Below, piece by piece: positions 10,855 to 20,724 of a stretch of 64,000 bases of DNA (its first letter is position 1; every line of letters starts with the position of its first letter). This DNA is from Adiantum capillus-veneris (Eukaryota; Streptophyta; Polypodiopsida; Polypodiales; Pteridaceae). Both the position numbers and the translations under genes were made by a program. The notes below the pieces were generated by a model, which saw only the letters and a list, made by a program, of their open reading frames with translations, had not been told where the DNA came from and made no database searches. Location: contig CM043958.1 in assembly GCA_014529385.2 (NCBI GenBank), positions 122,914,817 to 122,978,816 of the forward strand. Reading direction: 5' to 3'.

Positions 10855-12431
10855 TGTCATAATAATCAATATCTAATTCTCCTAAATGATTTTCTCATGT
10901 TAAACTGATCATTTAATATGGGGAAGTGCCAGGATAGGAAAAGCTAGAATATTGGTTAAGCTAGCAGACTGGCCACAATAGGGATTCAAAGGAGGGAAAA
11001 TAGGGATCCAAAGGGGGGGCCATATGTAAAAGAGCCATGTGCAACAATGGGCTTAAAAGACCCTAAGGTTCAGCCCATTAAGACTTCCAAAATGCTAAGG
11101 TTCCAAAATTCAAAGGTTGTGTCCAAATGTCAACTTTAGGGAAAATTGGATGCTTTGTGTGTATCCCAAAAGTCTTTGTCAAGCCCTACATAGGAGGGGG
11201 CGAGCCTTGCAAGTAAGGGATGAGAGAGAAACTCACACGCACACACACAAGCTCCCTTTACACAATGGGAATGAGGACACATGTCAGCTCCCTAGCCCAT
11301 ATGCCCACAAGGTGTACCCAATTCCTATTGGATGGCCTTGGAGGTGGACCAATGAGAATTAGGCTAGAGTAAATATAGTTTGCTTAATTTAAAAACACTT
11401 AATTAAAGGACCAATAAGAATTAAGCTCTCTAGAAGACTATTGGACAGTCTCCCAAGGAGACCAATGAGCATTCAGCAGCCCAATGGCTTGCCTGATTCC
11501 TATTGGCAAAGGGGTCCAATGAGAGTTTAGTTGAATTAAATAATTACCTAAAGCTCTCACAAAAGGTGAAAGGGGGACACATGTCAGAAGGCTATCACTT
11601 ATGCTGCTTAATTACCATTGGCTAAGCTTGGGGAGGTCCAATAGGATGCTAGCAAGAGCAAATAGCAAGAGGGGTCGATCAAGAGAGAGAGGGAGCTGAT
11701 TTTTCAAAGGCATTATCACCTACACACTCACACTAGCTCATGTGTGAAGTAAAGAAGACTCTCTCTCTCTCTCTCTCCTTCTCAAGCTTTAATGGAAAGC
11801 TTATCACCTACTCACGCTTGTGAGAAGGGAGGCCTACACCAACAACTCTCTGCTTTGTGATGCAAATCCAACCAAGAGCCAAGCTTCAATGCATGCTCAT
11901 CTCCTCTAACATGCTAATTACTAAGCTAAGCTATGCTAATATGAGTGATTATGTGAGGAGATGTACATATTTCTCGTAAGAATACTCCTTCTTCCTCTCA
12001 ATCTCCTCTCATACCCCGCTAGCTCTCACCATCTTCGAAGGTGTGTGAGGTCTTGGGTGTGAGATCGTGAGGGAATTGATGTTGTGTTTGATAAGTGTTT
12101 TGCTTAGTGCATGAAATTTCCATCTTCATTGCACTAGCTAGTATTGAAGAAACACAAGAAATTGTATTGTAAAATGTCTCTCTCTTGATGGGAGAAACCA
12201 TAATACAAAGCCTTTTGGAGGGGGACCGGCTCCATGCAAATCCGGTCCTCAATTGTTGTCAATCAAGCTTAATTTCTCTCTCTTTTGAAGTATTGTTCAT
12301 GCTATCTAACTAGGTGTTATGCTTTTTGTTGCTTTCTCCACCCAAGCACTCTTGTTAATCTCATTAGGAATCTATTCTAATGAAATGCTCACTATGTTCA
12401 TGCTATTTTTCGCTACACACAAGTTACTAGG
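10855..12431 (+). repeat. 3' LTR of element A, 3' end truncated
   Basis: It begins TGTCATAATAATC after the tract GAGAGAGGTAA. It follows the 5' LTR throughout and stops at AAGTTACTAGG, about 15 bases before the expected end TTAAATGTTACA. It carries a short CT expansion near 11759-11778. Confidence 0.9.
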
Positions 12432-13244
12432 TTAATTAGGGAATTTTGATACAACATTTTGGGAATTTCTGGGTAAAGCTATTAGAATCAGTTTGCGGTC
12501 CCGTGGACCCATTCCCTCCGGCATCTCCGACATGCATGAGAACCTTTCCTAAATATACCGAGTTGCCGATTTTATATAAAACATTAAAAAAAATCTACAA
12601 CAAGAACGTCCGTCGCACAAGCACTTAGACCTTCCATCCTTGGAAATGGCGACTACCCATGCTAAATCAGGTCTGCACGAGTGTGGATTGGTTTGAATTA
12701 TGATCACGAAGGCCATATGAACTCCTTCTGAAATTGATGGTATCTATCATTGGGAACTTCCGTCCGCGCCGGCGCGGATTGGTTTCGACAAGTTTCACAA
12801 GAGAGAGTGCAGCTTCGCTAGCTTACAACTGGTCGAGATCTCACATGAAGACCAGCGTCAAGATAATGCATCCTTCTAGTGCTTGCTTGCTGGGTATGGC
12901 TGCCCATTGCCGAGAGAGACAAAGAAAGAGTCTCCGCGACAGGACCCATCTCTCTCTCTGCCTACGATAGGACCCATCTCTCTCTTTTCGCTTGCGAACA
13001 AAGGCATAGTTTTTGAATTCTGTCAGGGTTTATTAATGCTGATACGCGAAGCTTTTGGAAGGTGAAGAGGTTGCTCACTTTTAGGACAGGGCTCGGGCAT
13101 GTTTCGCCGACACAGCTGAAGCGCGGAGGGAGGGAGGGAGGGATGGGTCCTGTCGCAAGCAGAAGACTTAACACTAGCATGAAACAAGTCAGTTTTGTGT
13201 TGGCCTATCGACGACGTTGGAGAGAGAGAGAGATGGGTCCTGTG

Positions 13245-13286
<42 letters not shown>

Positions 13287-13302
13287 TTGCTACTGCTGTG
13301 GT
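12432..13302. other. Unassigned segment between element A and PPR cassette 2
   Basis: No recognised gene. Several short frames are open (such as 12446-12628 and 12734-12970) without known motifs. A GGGA-rich patch at 13120-13145 and an AG microsatellite at 13247-13283 lie near the right end. Confidence 0.4.
13247..13283 (+). repeat. (AG)n microsatellite
   Basis: About 18 uninterrupted AG units just before the second PPR cassette. Confidence 0.97.
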
Positions 13303-14577
13303 GGCAAAAAGACAGATTTTTGGCCTTTTTTTCTTGGCAACCCACCCCAAGGTAAGTCACACTTGTGTTTACTTGTTTGGCCTAAAACAATTTTTGGCAT
13401 TCAGGCCTAATTGAGACGTGGCCGCTTGGCATGATCCAAGTCATTGTCAAATCGTACGGCCAAGAATCTCACGATTGCTTTCAATAATGACCTCACGCTC
13501 TCGCACTGCATGCAATATTGTCAAAGAAAAGCAGCTTACACATAGGCTTTTTGGCATTGAGAAGGGCGACGATGGATTGGAAGCTTTAGAGTGAGTACTT
13601 GTCCCTCCTCCCACAAGGTTGTGTATGATGGTGTCGAAGACGATCATGAACTCAAAGACTGCAGCAAGAGGGAACAAGATGATAGAAATTACCCTAGCTC
13701 TTCGAAACAACACCAACCACAGAAACTTGAGTTGTTCATTATTTACCAAATCAGGGTTTCACGCATCACGGATCATGGCAGCTTTGTGCAACTTGCGGGC
13801 TTTTGTGATTGAAAGGAAGGAATTGTGCATGTGTCACAAATTGCCACATATGATTTGCTAATGCAAAAGATGTTGAGAAAAGAGATCCAGAGGTATGGGT
13901 TAAGCTTGTTTCCATTGGTGGGATTGTTGGGGAAACATGTTGTGCTTGGCAATGCTTTGTTCTATATGAATGCCGACTTTGGTACCCTTCCAAAAGCACA
14001 CAAAGCTCTTAGCCAACTTCCTATCCAAAATGTAGTCTCTTGGAGCACATTGATTGCAGGTTATGCTCAACATAGTTATGGGCAAGGATTTGAATACAAA
14101 ACTACAAGATAAAAAGTTACATGACCATGTCAAGGACGTGAATACCAAAGTGTCGCAGAGAAATTCAGGTTCATTATCTTGTTCTTGATAACCATGACTA
14201 CGTAGTAGAAAATGGAATATGGGGCAAGAAATTGTGTCAACTCCCCACCATACTTCCGTATGGGACTCACTAGACCACGCACTAGCTACTTTTTTTGATA
14301 ATTTAACAAGTTCTCTTAGTACAAAGAGTTAGTAGCTGGTGTTTTCTTTTTCATTCATACCTCCTTCAAGAAGGCGAGGTTTTTTCGGTACAAATTGGTT
14401 GACGTGAAAACATTACTCATATGGTTAGTGCTTTGTTTTGATGGAGAGATTGCACGTGCGCTTTACAAAAAAATTGAGGTTTTAATTTTATAAATGTGCT
14501 TCACATAATCTTCTATGTATATTTTGAATTGTTTTTTACCTTTATAAAAAAACTTATCAAGCAATTTACCCATGTTA
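13303..14577 (+). repeat. PPR-derived cassette, copy 2
   Basis: Same orientation and order as 2630-3712, including the flanks (CACTTGTGTTTACTTG, GGCCGCTTGGCATGATCC) and the 3' tract ending CATGTTATCCTACTT. It retains about 220 bases that copy 1 lacks. Directly after its end comes an inverted partial copy (14617-14935), so the locus forms an imperfect palindrome. Confidence 0.87.
13825..14112 (+). pseudogene. Pentatricopeptide repeat gene relic, copy 2
   Basis: A 95-codon open frame contains the same PPR unit as copy 1: HVVLGNALFYMNADFGTLPK, then QLPIQNVVSWSTLIAGYAQ. An upstream stretch (QKMLRKEIQRYGL) could derive from the preceding PPR helix. It is the best preserved of the three copies but still covers only about two PPR units, with no organelle-targeting peptide and no C-terminal domains. 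It sits in the loop between the two arms of the palindrome. Confidence 0.72.
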
Positions 14578-14616
14578 TCCTACTTCCTCAAAACGCTTTC
14601 TCGATCCGCATCCCCA

Positions 14617-14935
14617 CAATTTGTGACACATGCACAATTCCTTCCTTCGAATCACAAAAGCCTGTAAGTTGCACAAAGCTGCCATGATCCATGACATGTG
14701 AAACCCTACTAGGGTAAAGAATGAGCAACTCAAGTTTCTGTGATTGATGTCATTTTGAAGAGCTAGGGTAATTTCTATCATCTCAATCCCTCTTTCTGCA
14801 GTATTTGCGTTCATGATCGTCTTTGAGGCCATCATACACAAGCTTCTGGGACGAGGGACAAGTACTCACTATAAAGCTTCTATTTTTCTTTGACAATATT
14901 GCATGTAGTGCAAAAGCGTGAGGTCATTATTAAAA
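14617..14935 (-). repeat. Inverted partial copy of the PPR cassette
   Basis: This is the reverse complement of 13480-13843, with about 45 bases missing inside the arm (around the tract that precedes GAGTGAGTACTTG). The two arms are separated by about 770 bases, so a transcript through the region could fold into a long imperfect hairpin. Confidence 0.85.
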
Positions 14936-14938
14936 TCA

Positions 14939-15739
14939 TGCCCATCTAGGAGCTGTGTTTGCTCCCTATGAACAATACACGCACTAAAATTGGATTTTGA
15001 CCTTAGAGATAGATAGAGCACATCTAGAGGAAGCTATAGAGCCCTTCTGGGACCGAAATCGACAACCCTAAAATGGGTTTTTTTATCTTATGCGCAATTT
15101 TGTCTAGGTGTCCGAAATGGAATTTGAGCACATGAGAGTGTAGAGGGTACTCTACCCTTGCTAGGTATTAAGTTTCATTTCATTTAGAGACATGTGGCTA
15201 CACGAATTCGTATGGATAAGGTTGCCGTAGAGAAAGTGGCTTTTGGTGTCTGACACGCACTTCAGACTTAGATAAGCAGGAGCCACATAGACTTGTGTTT
15301 TTTGAGAGATTAGCTATCTCTTGTAGCCTCCATGCACTAGTCGGGTCAGCTACGTCCCACGGATTGACATTTTATGTCTGTGGTTCTCGCTTTGCAGTTG
15401 TAATGTTATTGGGTACCAATGAGTCTAAAGGGGCCAATGGCTTCCAGGTTTGTAATTTCCTGCAGTCTCTTAACCTTATATTGAGCCCCAATTAGCAAGA
15501 AATTCCCTTTAATACCTTGGCTAAGGTATAAAAGCCGATTTTTGTAACTTTAAGACCTAAGTTTTGGATAATAAAGAGTAAGCATTGCTGCAGAAGCTAA
15601 ACGATTGTCTAATGTTTCTTCAATCACTCGTCTCTCTCGCGTATGATATTGCATTGTTGTTCTGAGCATACCAATGCGTTCGTAGGTGAAAGCTCTCTCT
15701 TTCTAAGTAAGTTTCTCGATGAAGTTGTACTTTTAATCA
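14939..15739 (+). repeat. LTR-like unit 1
   Basis: The unit begins TGCCCATCTAGG and ends TTTTAATCA, and a second copy of its first part follows at once at 15740. It contains a TATA box (TATAAAAG, 15527-15534) and a polyadenylation-like AATAAA (15570-15575) about 40 bases later. That is the usual core of a plant LTR. No coding remnant of the parent element is visible beside it. Confidence 0.55.
15527..15534 (+). promoter_or_regulatory. TATA box in LTR-like unit 1
   Basis: TATAAAAG after GGCTAAGG, followed 36 bases later by AATAAAG, gives a compact promoter and poly(A) arrangement as seen in LTRs. Confidence 0.5.
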
Positions 15740-16178
15740 TGCCTATCTAGGAGCTATTTTTTCTCCCTATACACAATACATGCACTAAAACTGGATTTTG
15801 ACCTTAGTAATAGATAGAGCATGTCTAGAGGAAGCTAAAGAGCCCTTTTGGGACCGAAATTGACAACCCTAAAATGGGATGTTTATTTTATGTGCAATTT
15901 TGTCCAGGTGGCAGAAATGGCATTTGAGCACATGAGAGTGTAGAGAATACTCTGCCCTTGCTAGGTATTAAGTTTCATTTTATTCAAGGACTTGTAGCTA
16001 CACGAATTTGTTTGGAAAGTAGCTTTTGGTGTCTCACACGCACTTGAGACTTAGATAAGCAGGAGCAACATAGACTTGGGTTTTTCAAGAGGTTAGCTAT
16101 ATCTTGTAGCCTCATGCACTAGTCGGGTCAGCTATGTCCCATGGATTGACATTTTATGTTTTTGGTTCTCACTTTGCT
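15740..16178 (+). repeat. LTR-like unit 2, truncated
   Basis: It repeats unit 1 from TGCCTATCTAGG through ATTGACATTTTATG and breaks off at CACTTTGC near 16178, where the Penelope-like element begins. The TATA-containing half is missing. Confidence 0.55.
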
Positions 16179-16414
16179 ACCATCGATATGGTGAGGCTTG
16201 GCAGCCGGCCGACACTCTCCGATGCCAACCTTTCCCACCTAGGCTCTAAAAAGACCCTTTCCAGTCCGAAAGAAATCCTCGGCCTTACCACTAACCTACC
16301 ACTTGAACATCTTGATCAATTCTCCCTTCCCGTGATGAAAAACCTCGGCAACGTCAACCCCTCCCTCTCCCATCACCTTGGCCTTACTAGCCTAGCTCTC
16401 CAGTAACCAATCAT

Positions 16415-17053
16415 AGTGGAATTTTCTTTAACACCATTCAAAACAACCTCCTCACAAGTCCTACTCTTATCTTCCCCTCTTCTTTCAGCTCTCTCTCCGT
16501 AAGTTCTTCCTCCCTTGCAATTGCTCCCCCTCCTTCTCCTCCTCCCATTCTACATGCAATCGATAAGCCCTTGGAATTCAATAAAATTGTTTCCCTCTCC
16601 TTGGTTGAGTTTAAAGCACTCAATTATAATCTTAGCAAAGCCAAATCACACCTTTATCATTTGCAAAACCTTCACTCATTTCAAAAAGCAACGCATAGCC
16701 TTTGCATGAAGCCTCCTCATCTCACCTTAGGCGACTCTCAAGATCAAGTGCTCTTAAGCGCCAAGCTTAACACTCTCAATATCCAATTCCAATTGGATTG
16801 TACCAAAACTTACATCCAAGTCCAAGATTTTCTTGTCAATAACCTCCAAAAAATCTTTAATGAGTACCACGATCTTGTGGAAGAGAGGCTTTCGGACCTC
16901 TCCAAAAAGCTTGCACCCATCTCTTCTCCAAGAGTTCAACCCGCGGCTTGGGCCAATCAACTCCTTCTTTGGAAGAAACTTGCCTCAAAGAGTTTGTTAC
17001 ACGTCTTCAAAACGAGATTCTCTAAACCCATTTGGCCTCTTTCTAAAGCATAG
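16415..17053 (+). pseudogene. N-terminal frame of the Penelope-like element
   Basis: One phase stays open from before 16420 to the stop at 17053 (a 160-codon part is certain, with more upstream). The sequence is rich in Ser, Leu and Lys with helical stretches (LSKAKSHLYHLQNLHSFQK, QVQDFLVNNLQKIFNEYHD), fitting the poorly conserved region ahead of RT. An earlier segment at 16180-16406 looks coding in another phase. Between 17075 and 17155 a short stretch is the inverted relative of 17500-17560, so this part has also been rearranged. The function of this region is not known to me. Confidence 0.5.
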
Positions 17054-18071
17054 CGGTGCACAATGCTAGGAAGAGAACCCAAGCTTCCATCTTGGAAGAA
17101 GTGCATTAGGAAGAGAATGGGGTCTAGAAGGGCATCTTTATTTGGCAATTTAAGGAGTCAAACCTCTAGTATTAAGAAAGAAATCAAAAGACAACTTTTG
17201 AGTTCAAACAGACAAAACGGTTAGTTTATTTGAATTCAAAATTTTCCCCTAAAATAAAATTTAAAATCTAGTGAGTAAAACCATATCATGTAACATATCT
17301 ACGGAAGAGCTTGGCATGTAGAGTACAGATCTATACTCTCTGCTTAAATTGGAGATCATATATAGGAGTCATGGAAGGTCAAAAATCATAAAGTTTTCCA
17401 CCCCCTTTTTAAGAAGTAAAGTGCATCCTTTGACCACTCTTACACACCCACCATTATTGCACACATGGCATGCATATATTTGGCAAAATGTTAATCACCT
17501 CCATAATCTCATGGCAAATAAAGAGGCCCTCTTAGACTCCATCCTCTTCCTAATAGGAGTCTCTACCTAAGGAAGAAACAATGGGCAAATTGGTCCTTCA
17601 TGAAGTCACCATCCAAATGAGAAAGTTTCTTTCACCCCCCGAAAGAAGCCCTCTAACAATTCCCACCGCATGACCTCCTACATGCCCTCTCCTTCGGTAA
17701 TTGTCTCGCATGGAAATAACACACGACAACCTTTCAAGAAGCCTCCCCTTTGAATAAAACCTCCCATGAATATTTTACCCATCAACCTTTAAAAAAACGC
17801 AAATCCTCTCCGCCGGTGGTCCACACTTTCTCCACCTCCCCCTCTTATCATCTCCTCATTTTAGCCACTCCAAAGAATCCCTTTTCTTCTCCCTCATCAT
17901 CCAACATTGCCTCCTTACCCTTTCTACTCAAAACTCCCAAATATCCCCTCAACTCACTCACACCACAATCCAAGTCTCTACACCCTAAATATAACATACC
18001 TAGCACTTCAAAAAACTTGCAATGGAGGAGAGTGAAGTAGGGAAGGAGCACCCTACCACACATGGGTCCAT

Positions 18072-19398
18072 TTGCTCTTCTCTCAAACCCCTCTCTTTCC
18101 TCATATTTGGACCCCTCCTCCTTGTTTGTTCCCTTTTCTCTCCCACCCCCCCTACATGGGTAGAAAGTGCTGTAAATTTTGGCTCCCCCTCACTAACCCA
18201 CATCTCTTTGAGATTTTGGCTCTAAGAAAAATTACCACATTTTCTCTTGAGCACAAGGTTACTAAACTTTTCTTCAATAACCTCTCCAATCGTTCCCTCT
18301 CTCCCTTCAAACAAAGGCTATTGGGCCTTGGAATCAACTATATTCCCCTCTCTCTTCTATTCTTCAAGCTTATTATAACTTAGAAAGGAGTTTGCAACGT
18401 AAAATGTTTTTTAAAAATGAACCCTCTCTTCCTCCCTCTTCTCTTTCTATCCGAAATCCTCTTTGGAATCCTCCCTCTCCCTCCACAACCCTTAGCCTAA
18501 CCTTTAGACATATCTCTTCTCTCTTGAAACCTCTTCTCTCCTCTCTTTCTCCTTCCCACTCTAAACCTCTTTTAATAGATTCCATCATATCCTTAAGAAA
18601 TGATCATAGCATTATTATCAAACCGGCTGATAAGAACCTAGGACCGATTATCCTCTCTAAGTCTTGGTAATATTATAGTGAAGCCTTTCGTCACCTCATG
18701 GACCCTTCACCTACTCTAAAATTTCCTCGCCTCCCTTATCCTTTGTACATTCCCTCCTCTCCTCTATTGTTTCTGATTACCCTCTTCTTCCCTACAACAA
18801 AAGAGTCTTTATCCTCTCCTCCTTGCTTAAAAACCCCAAGCCTTGCCCCTTCTTCCTTTTACCTAAGGCTGGGTTCAGACTGAACCGGCGGAAGAAACAA
18901 GCCTTCCTAAATATGCTGCCACCTATTGTGAATAGTGTGGAGGAGGAAAAGTGAAAAAGTGAAGGGGGCTGAGAGAGGCCATCAACTCTTCCGAGGGGCA
19001 GGGGGGGGGGGGTTCGGAAGAAAAATGGAGAGCCCAGTGGAAGAGTGCCTCAACTCCAGCCAATCAAGTTTGCCATGGAGGATCGACTCCCCTTTGCATT
19101 TTTCTTCCACCGCCTAGTCTGAACCCATGCTAAGATCCACAAATCTATCCTCGTTGGCCGTCCCATTTGCTCACACAGGGTACATTTTGGAACACGCCTC
19201 TAAGTGGCTCCATGCACAACTCTACCCCATTTTTTTGTCCCAAATACAACACCTAAATGACTCTCACTCATTTGTTTTAGACCTAGCTTCCACTCCTTTC
19301 CTCCCAACATTATCCTCTTCACCTTTGATGTTGACTCTCTTTACCCAAGTATCCCCATCCGAGAAGATCTTTTTGCCTTTAAAATTTCCATCCAATGT
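18072..19398 (+). pseudogene. Reverse transcriptase of the Penelope-like element
   Basis: Phase 0 (to 18383) gives LFFNNLSNRSLSPFKQRLLG then GINYIP, the conserved pre-RT segment. Phase 2 (18392-18670) gives IIIKPADKNLGP at 18611-18646 and ends in a stop right before YYSEAFRHL. Phase 1 (about 18712 to 18867) ends with LPK, which the small TIR element separates from IHK at 19135. GRPI follows at 19156-19167. Then come SKWLHAQLYP in phase 2 and DVDSLYPSIP in phase 1 at 19327-19356, which holds the first catalytic Asp. The enzyme would copy RNA into DNA at an exposed 3' end. The remaining catalytic motif is cut off. Confidence 0.78.
18867..19130. mobile_element. Small TIR element (MITE), Tourist/Harbinger-like
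   Basis: A 264-bp insertion is flanked by TAA on both sides (18864-18866 and 19131-19133; the repeat can be read as CTAAG). Its ends are inverted repeats: GGCTGGGTTCAGACT at the left, and GCATGGGTTCAGACT as the reverse complement of the right end (13 of 15 equal). The similarity continues inwards over GGCGGAAGAA. A TAA duplication points to PIF/Harbinger. It carries no transposase and includes an 11-base G run. It sits inside the RT coding sequence between the codons for LPK and IHK. Confidence 0.8.
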
Positions 19399-20369
19399 AG
19401 ACTATCAAAGCCCATCAAATGGCAACCCTCTTCATTTCACAAATCTTCAAGTACCATGGCTTGCCAATGTCCATACTGTCAGATAGAGATCCTAGAATGA
19501 CGAGTAACTTCTGGAAGGGTCTCTTTGAGAATTTAGGAACAAGGTTAAACTTATCTTCGGCCTATCACCCGCAAACGGATGGCCAAAGTGAAATAGCTAA
19601 CCTAACAATTCTAAAAGCCTATGTAACAGAAGTAGATCAAAGATCCCAATGGGAGAAGTACTTACCCTTAGTGGAGTATGCCTACAATAACACTGTACAT
19701 ACTTCCATGGGAAAAGCACCTTTTGAGGTAATTGAGGGAAGATCAAAAAGTCCCTTGATACTTAAGGTACACGGGAAGATCTTCGCTGCAGATGAGTATA
19801 ACCGAGACTTACAAGAATCTTTCCAAAAAATTAAGGATGCTATCTCTATCTCACAGCAAAGGCAAAAGGCTGCTATGCTGACAAGCACAGAAGAGCCCAA
19901 GCCTTTAAAGAAAATGATTGGGTCTTACTCAAATTTCCCAAGGCTCGATTAAGGCACACGACAGGCAAGAATCCTACGGGACACCAAAAGTACTATGCTA
20001 AGTTAGCAAAAAGGTACTATGGTCCCTTCCAGATTCTTAGGCCAATCAATGAGATGGCCTATCAACTCAAGTTGCCTAATCACTGGCTCATACAATGGTT
20101 TCCATGTGAGCCTATAAAAGCCTTACAAAGGAGAGCCACCTCAAGAACCAACTACTGAAGACCCACTGGAGATCAAGGACCAAGAAGAGGTGTTGCAGCC
20201 CGATTCCATTCTCCGACATGAAGACAAGGTACTAAGAGGCGGTAAGACTATCCGACGATATCTTATTAAGTTTAAGAATTATCCTTTTGAATATGCTAGA
20301 TGGATGCAAGGCATACAATCAAAGGATAATCTAAACCTTGTCAATGCTTACAATGCTTCCCCAGAGTAA
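19399..20369 (+). pseudogene. Integrase core to chromodomain of element B
   Basis: An open frame of 177 codons (19419-19952) holds the second catalytic Asp (LSDRDPRMTSNFWKG) and the Glu (TDGQSEIANLTILKAY), missing a few codons after LTIL compared with A. After a phase change come [20 protein letters not shown], a damaged segment around 20090, and a chromodomain with RRYLIKFKNYPFEYARWMQG, ending at a stop at 20367-20369. Confidence 0.83.
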
Positions 20370-20724
20370 GCAAATGTACAAAATGTTAAAAAATGAAAAA
20401 AGTTTTTGTCTTATAAGACTCTCTTTTTCTTTATTGTGCACAAAAATTAAGTAGTATGCATGCTTAGATCAAGTTTGCGTAGACGACGTCTCCCGAACAC
20501 CAAGTAGACCTTGTCACTAACTATGGAAGACTGATAGGACTAATGTGCAGACATGCTTGCGGCAACTTAGGCTCTCAAGCACCAAATGGACTAGTCATCC
20601 ATTCTGGAACGATGTCGTATGGTAACATAGGGATCCTCTACCGGCTACGGAAAAGGACTAATGAATATGCTGTATCTTCTCTACCCTAGGGTCGAGGACG
20701 ACTATGATTTCAATAGAGAATTAA

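Larger units (their letters stand above)
5261..12431 (+). mobile_element. Ty3/gypsy chromodomain element A, internally deleted
   Basis: The structure is LTR (5261-6850), primer binding site, gag and pol remnants, LTR (10855-12431). It belongs to the same family as B, D and C in this window. The internal part is only about 4.0 kb. Compared with C, a block of about 1.7 kb is missing, covering the second half of gag, the CCHC knuckle and the protease. Pol from RT to integrase stays in one frame with several stop codons. The right LTR lost its last roughly 15 bases, so no target duplication can be read. The element could only have moved with help from other copies. Confidence 0.93.
16179..19398 (+). 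mobile_element. Penelope-like retroelement, broken
   Basis: The coding strand is strongly C/T-rich. The region carries, in order, an N-terminal frame, a conserved pre-RT segment, a KPADKNLGP motif, LPK/IHK split by a small insertion, GRPI, and the RT motif A (DVDSLYPSIP). This order and these motifs are characteristic of Penelope-like elements and not of LTR or LINE elements. At least four phase changes and one in-frame stop break the protein. The 3' side ends at 19398, where Ty3/gypsy element B starts. RT motifs B onwards and any GIY-YIG endonuclease are therefore missing, and the clade cannot be settled. Confidence 0.8.
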
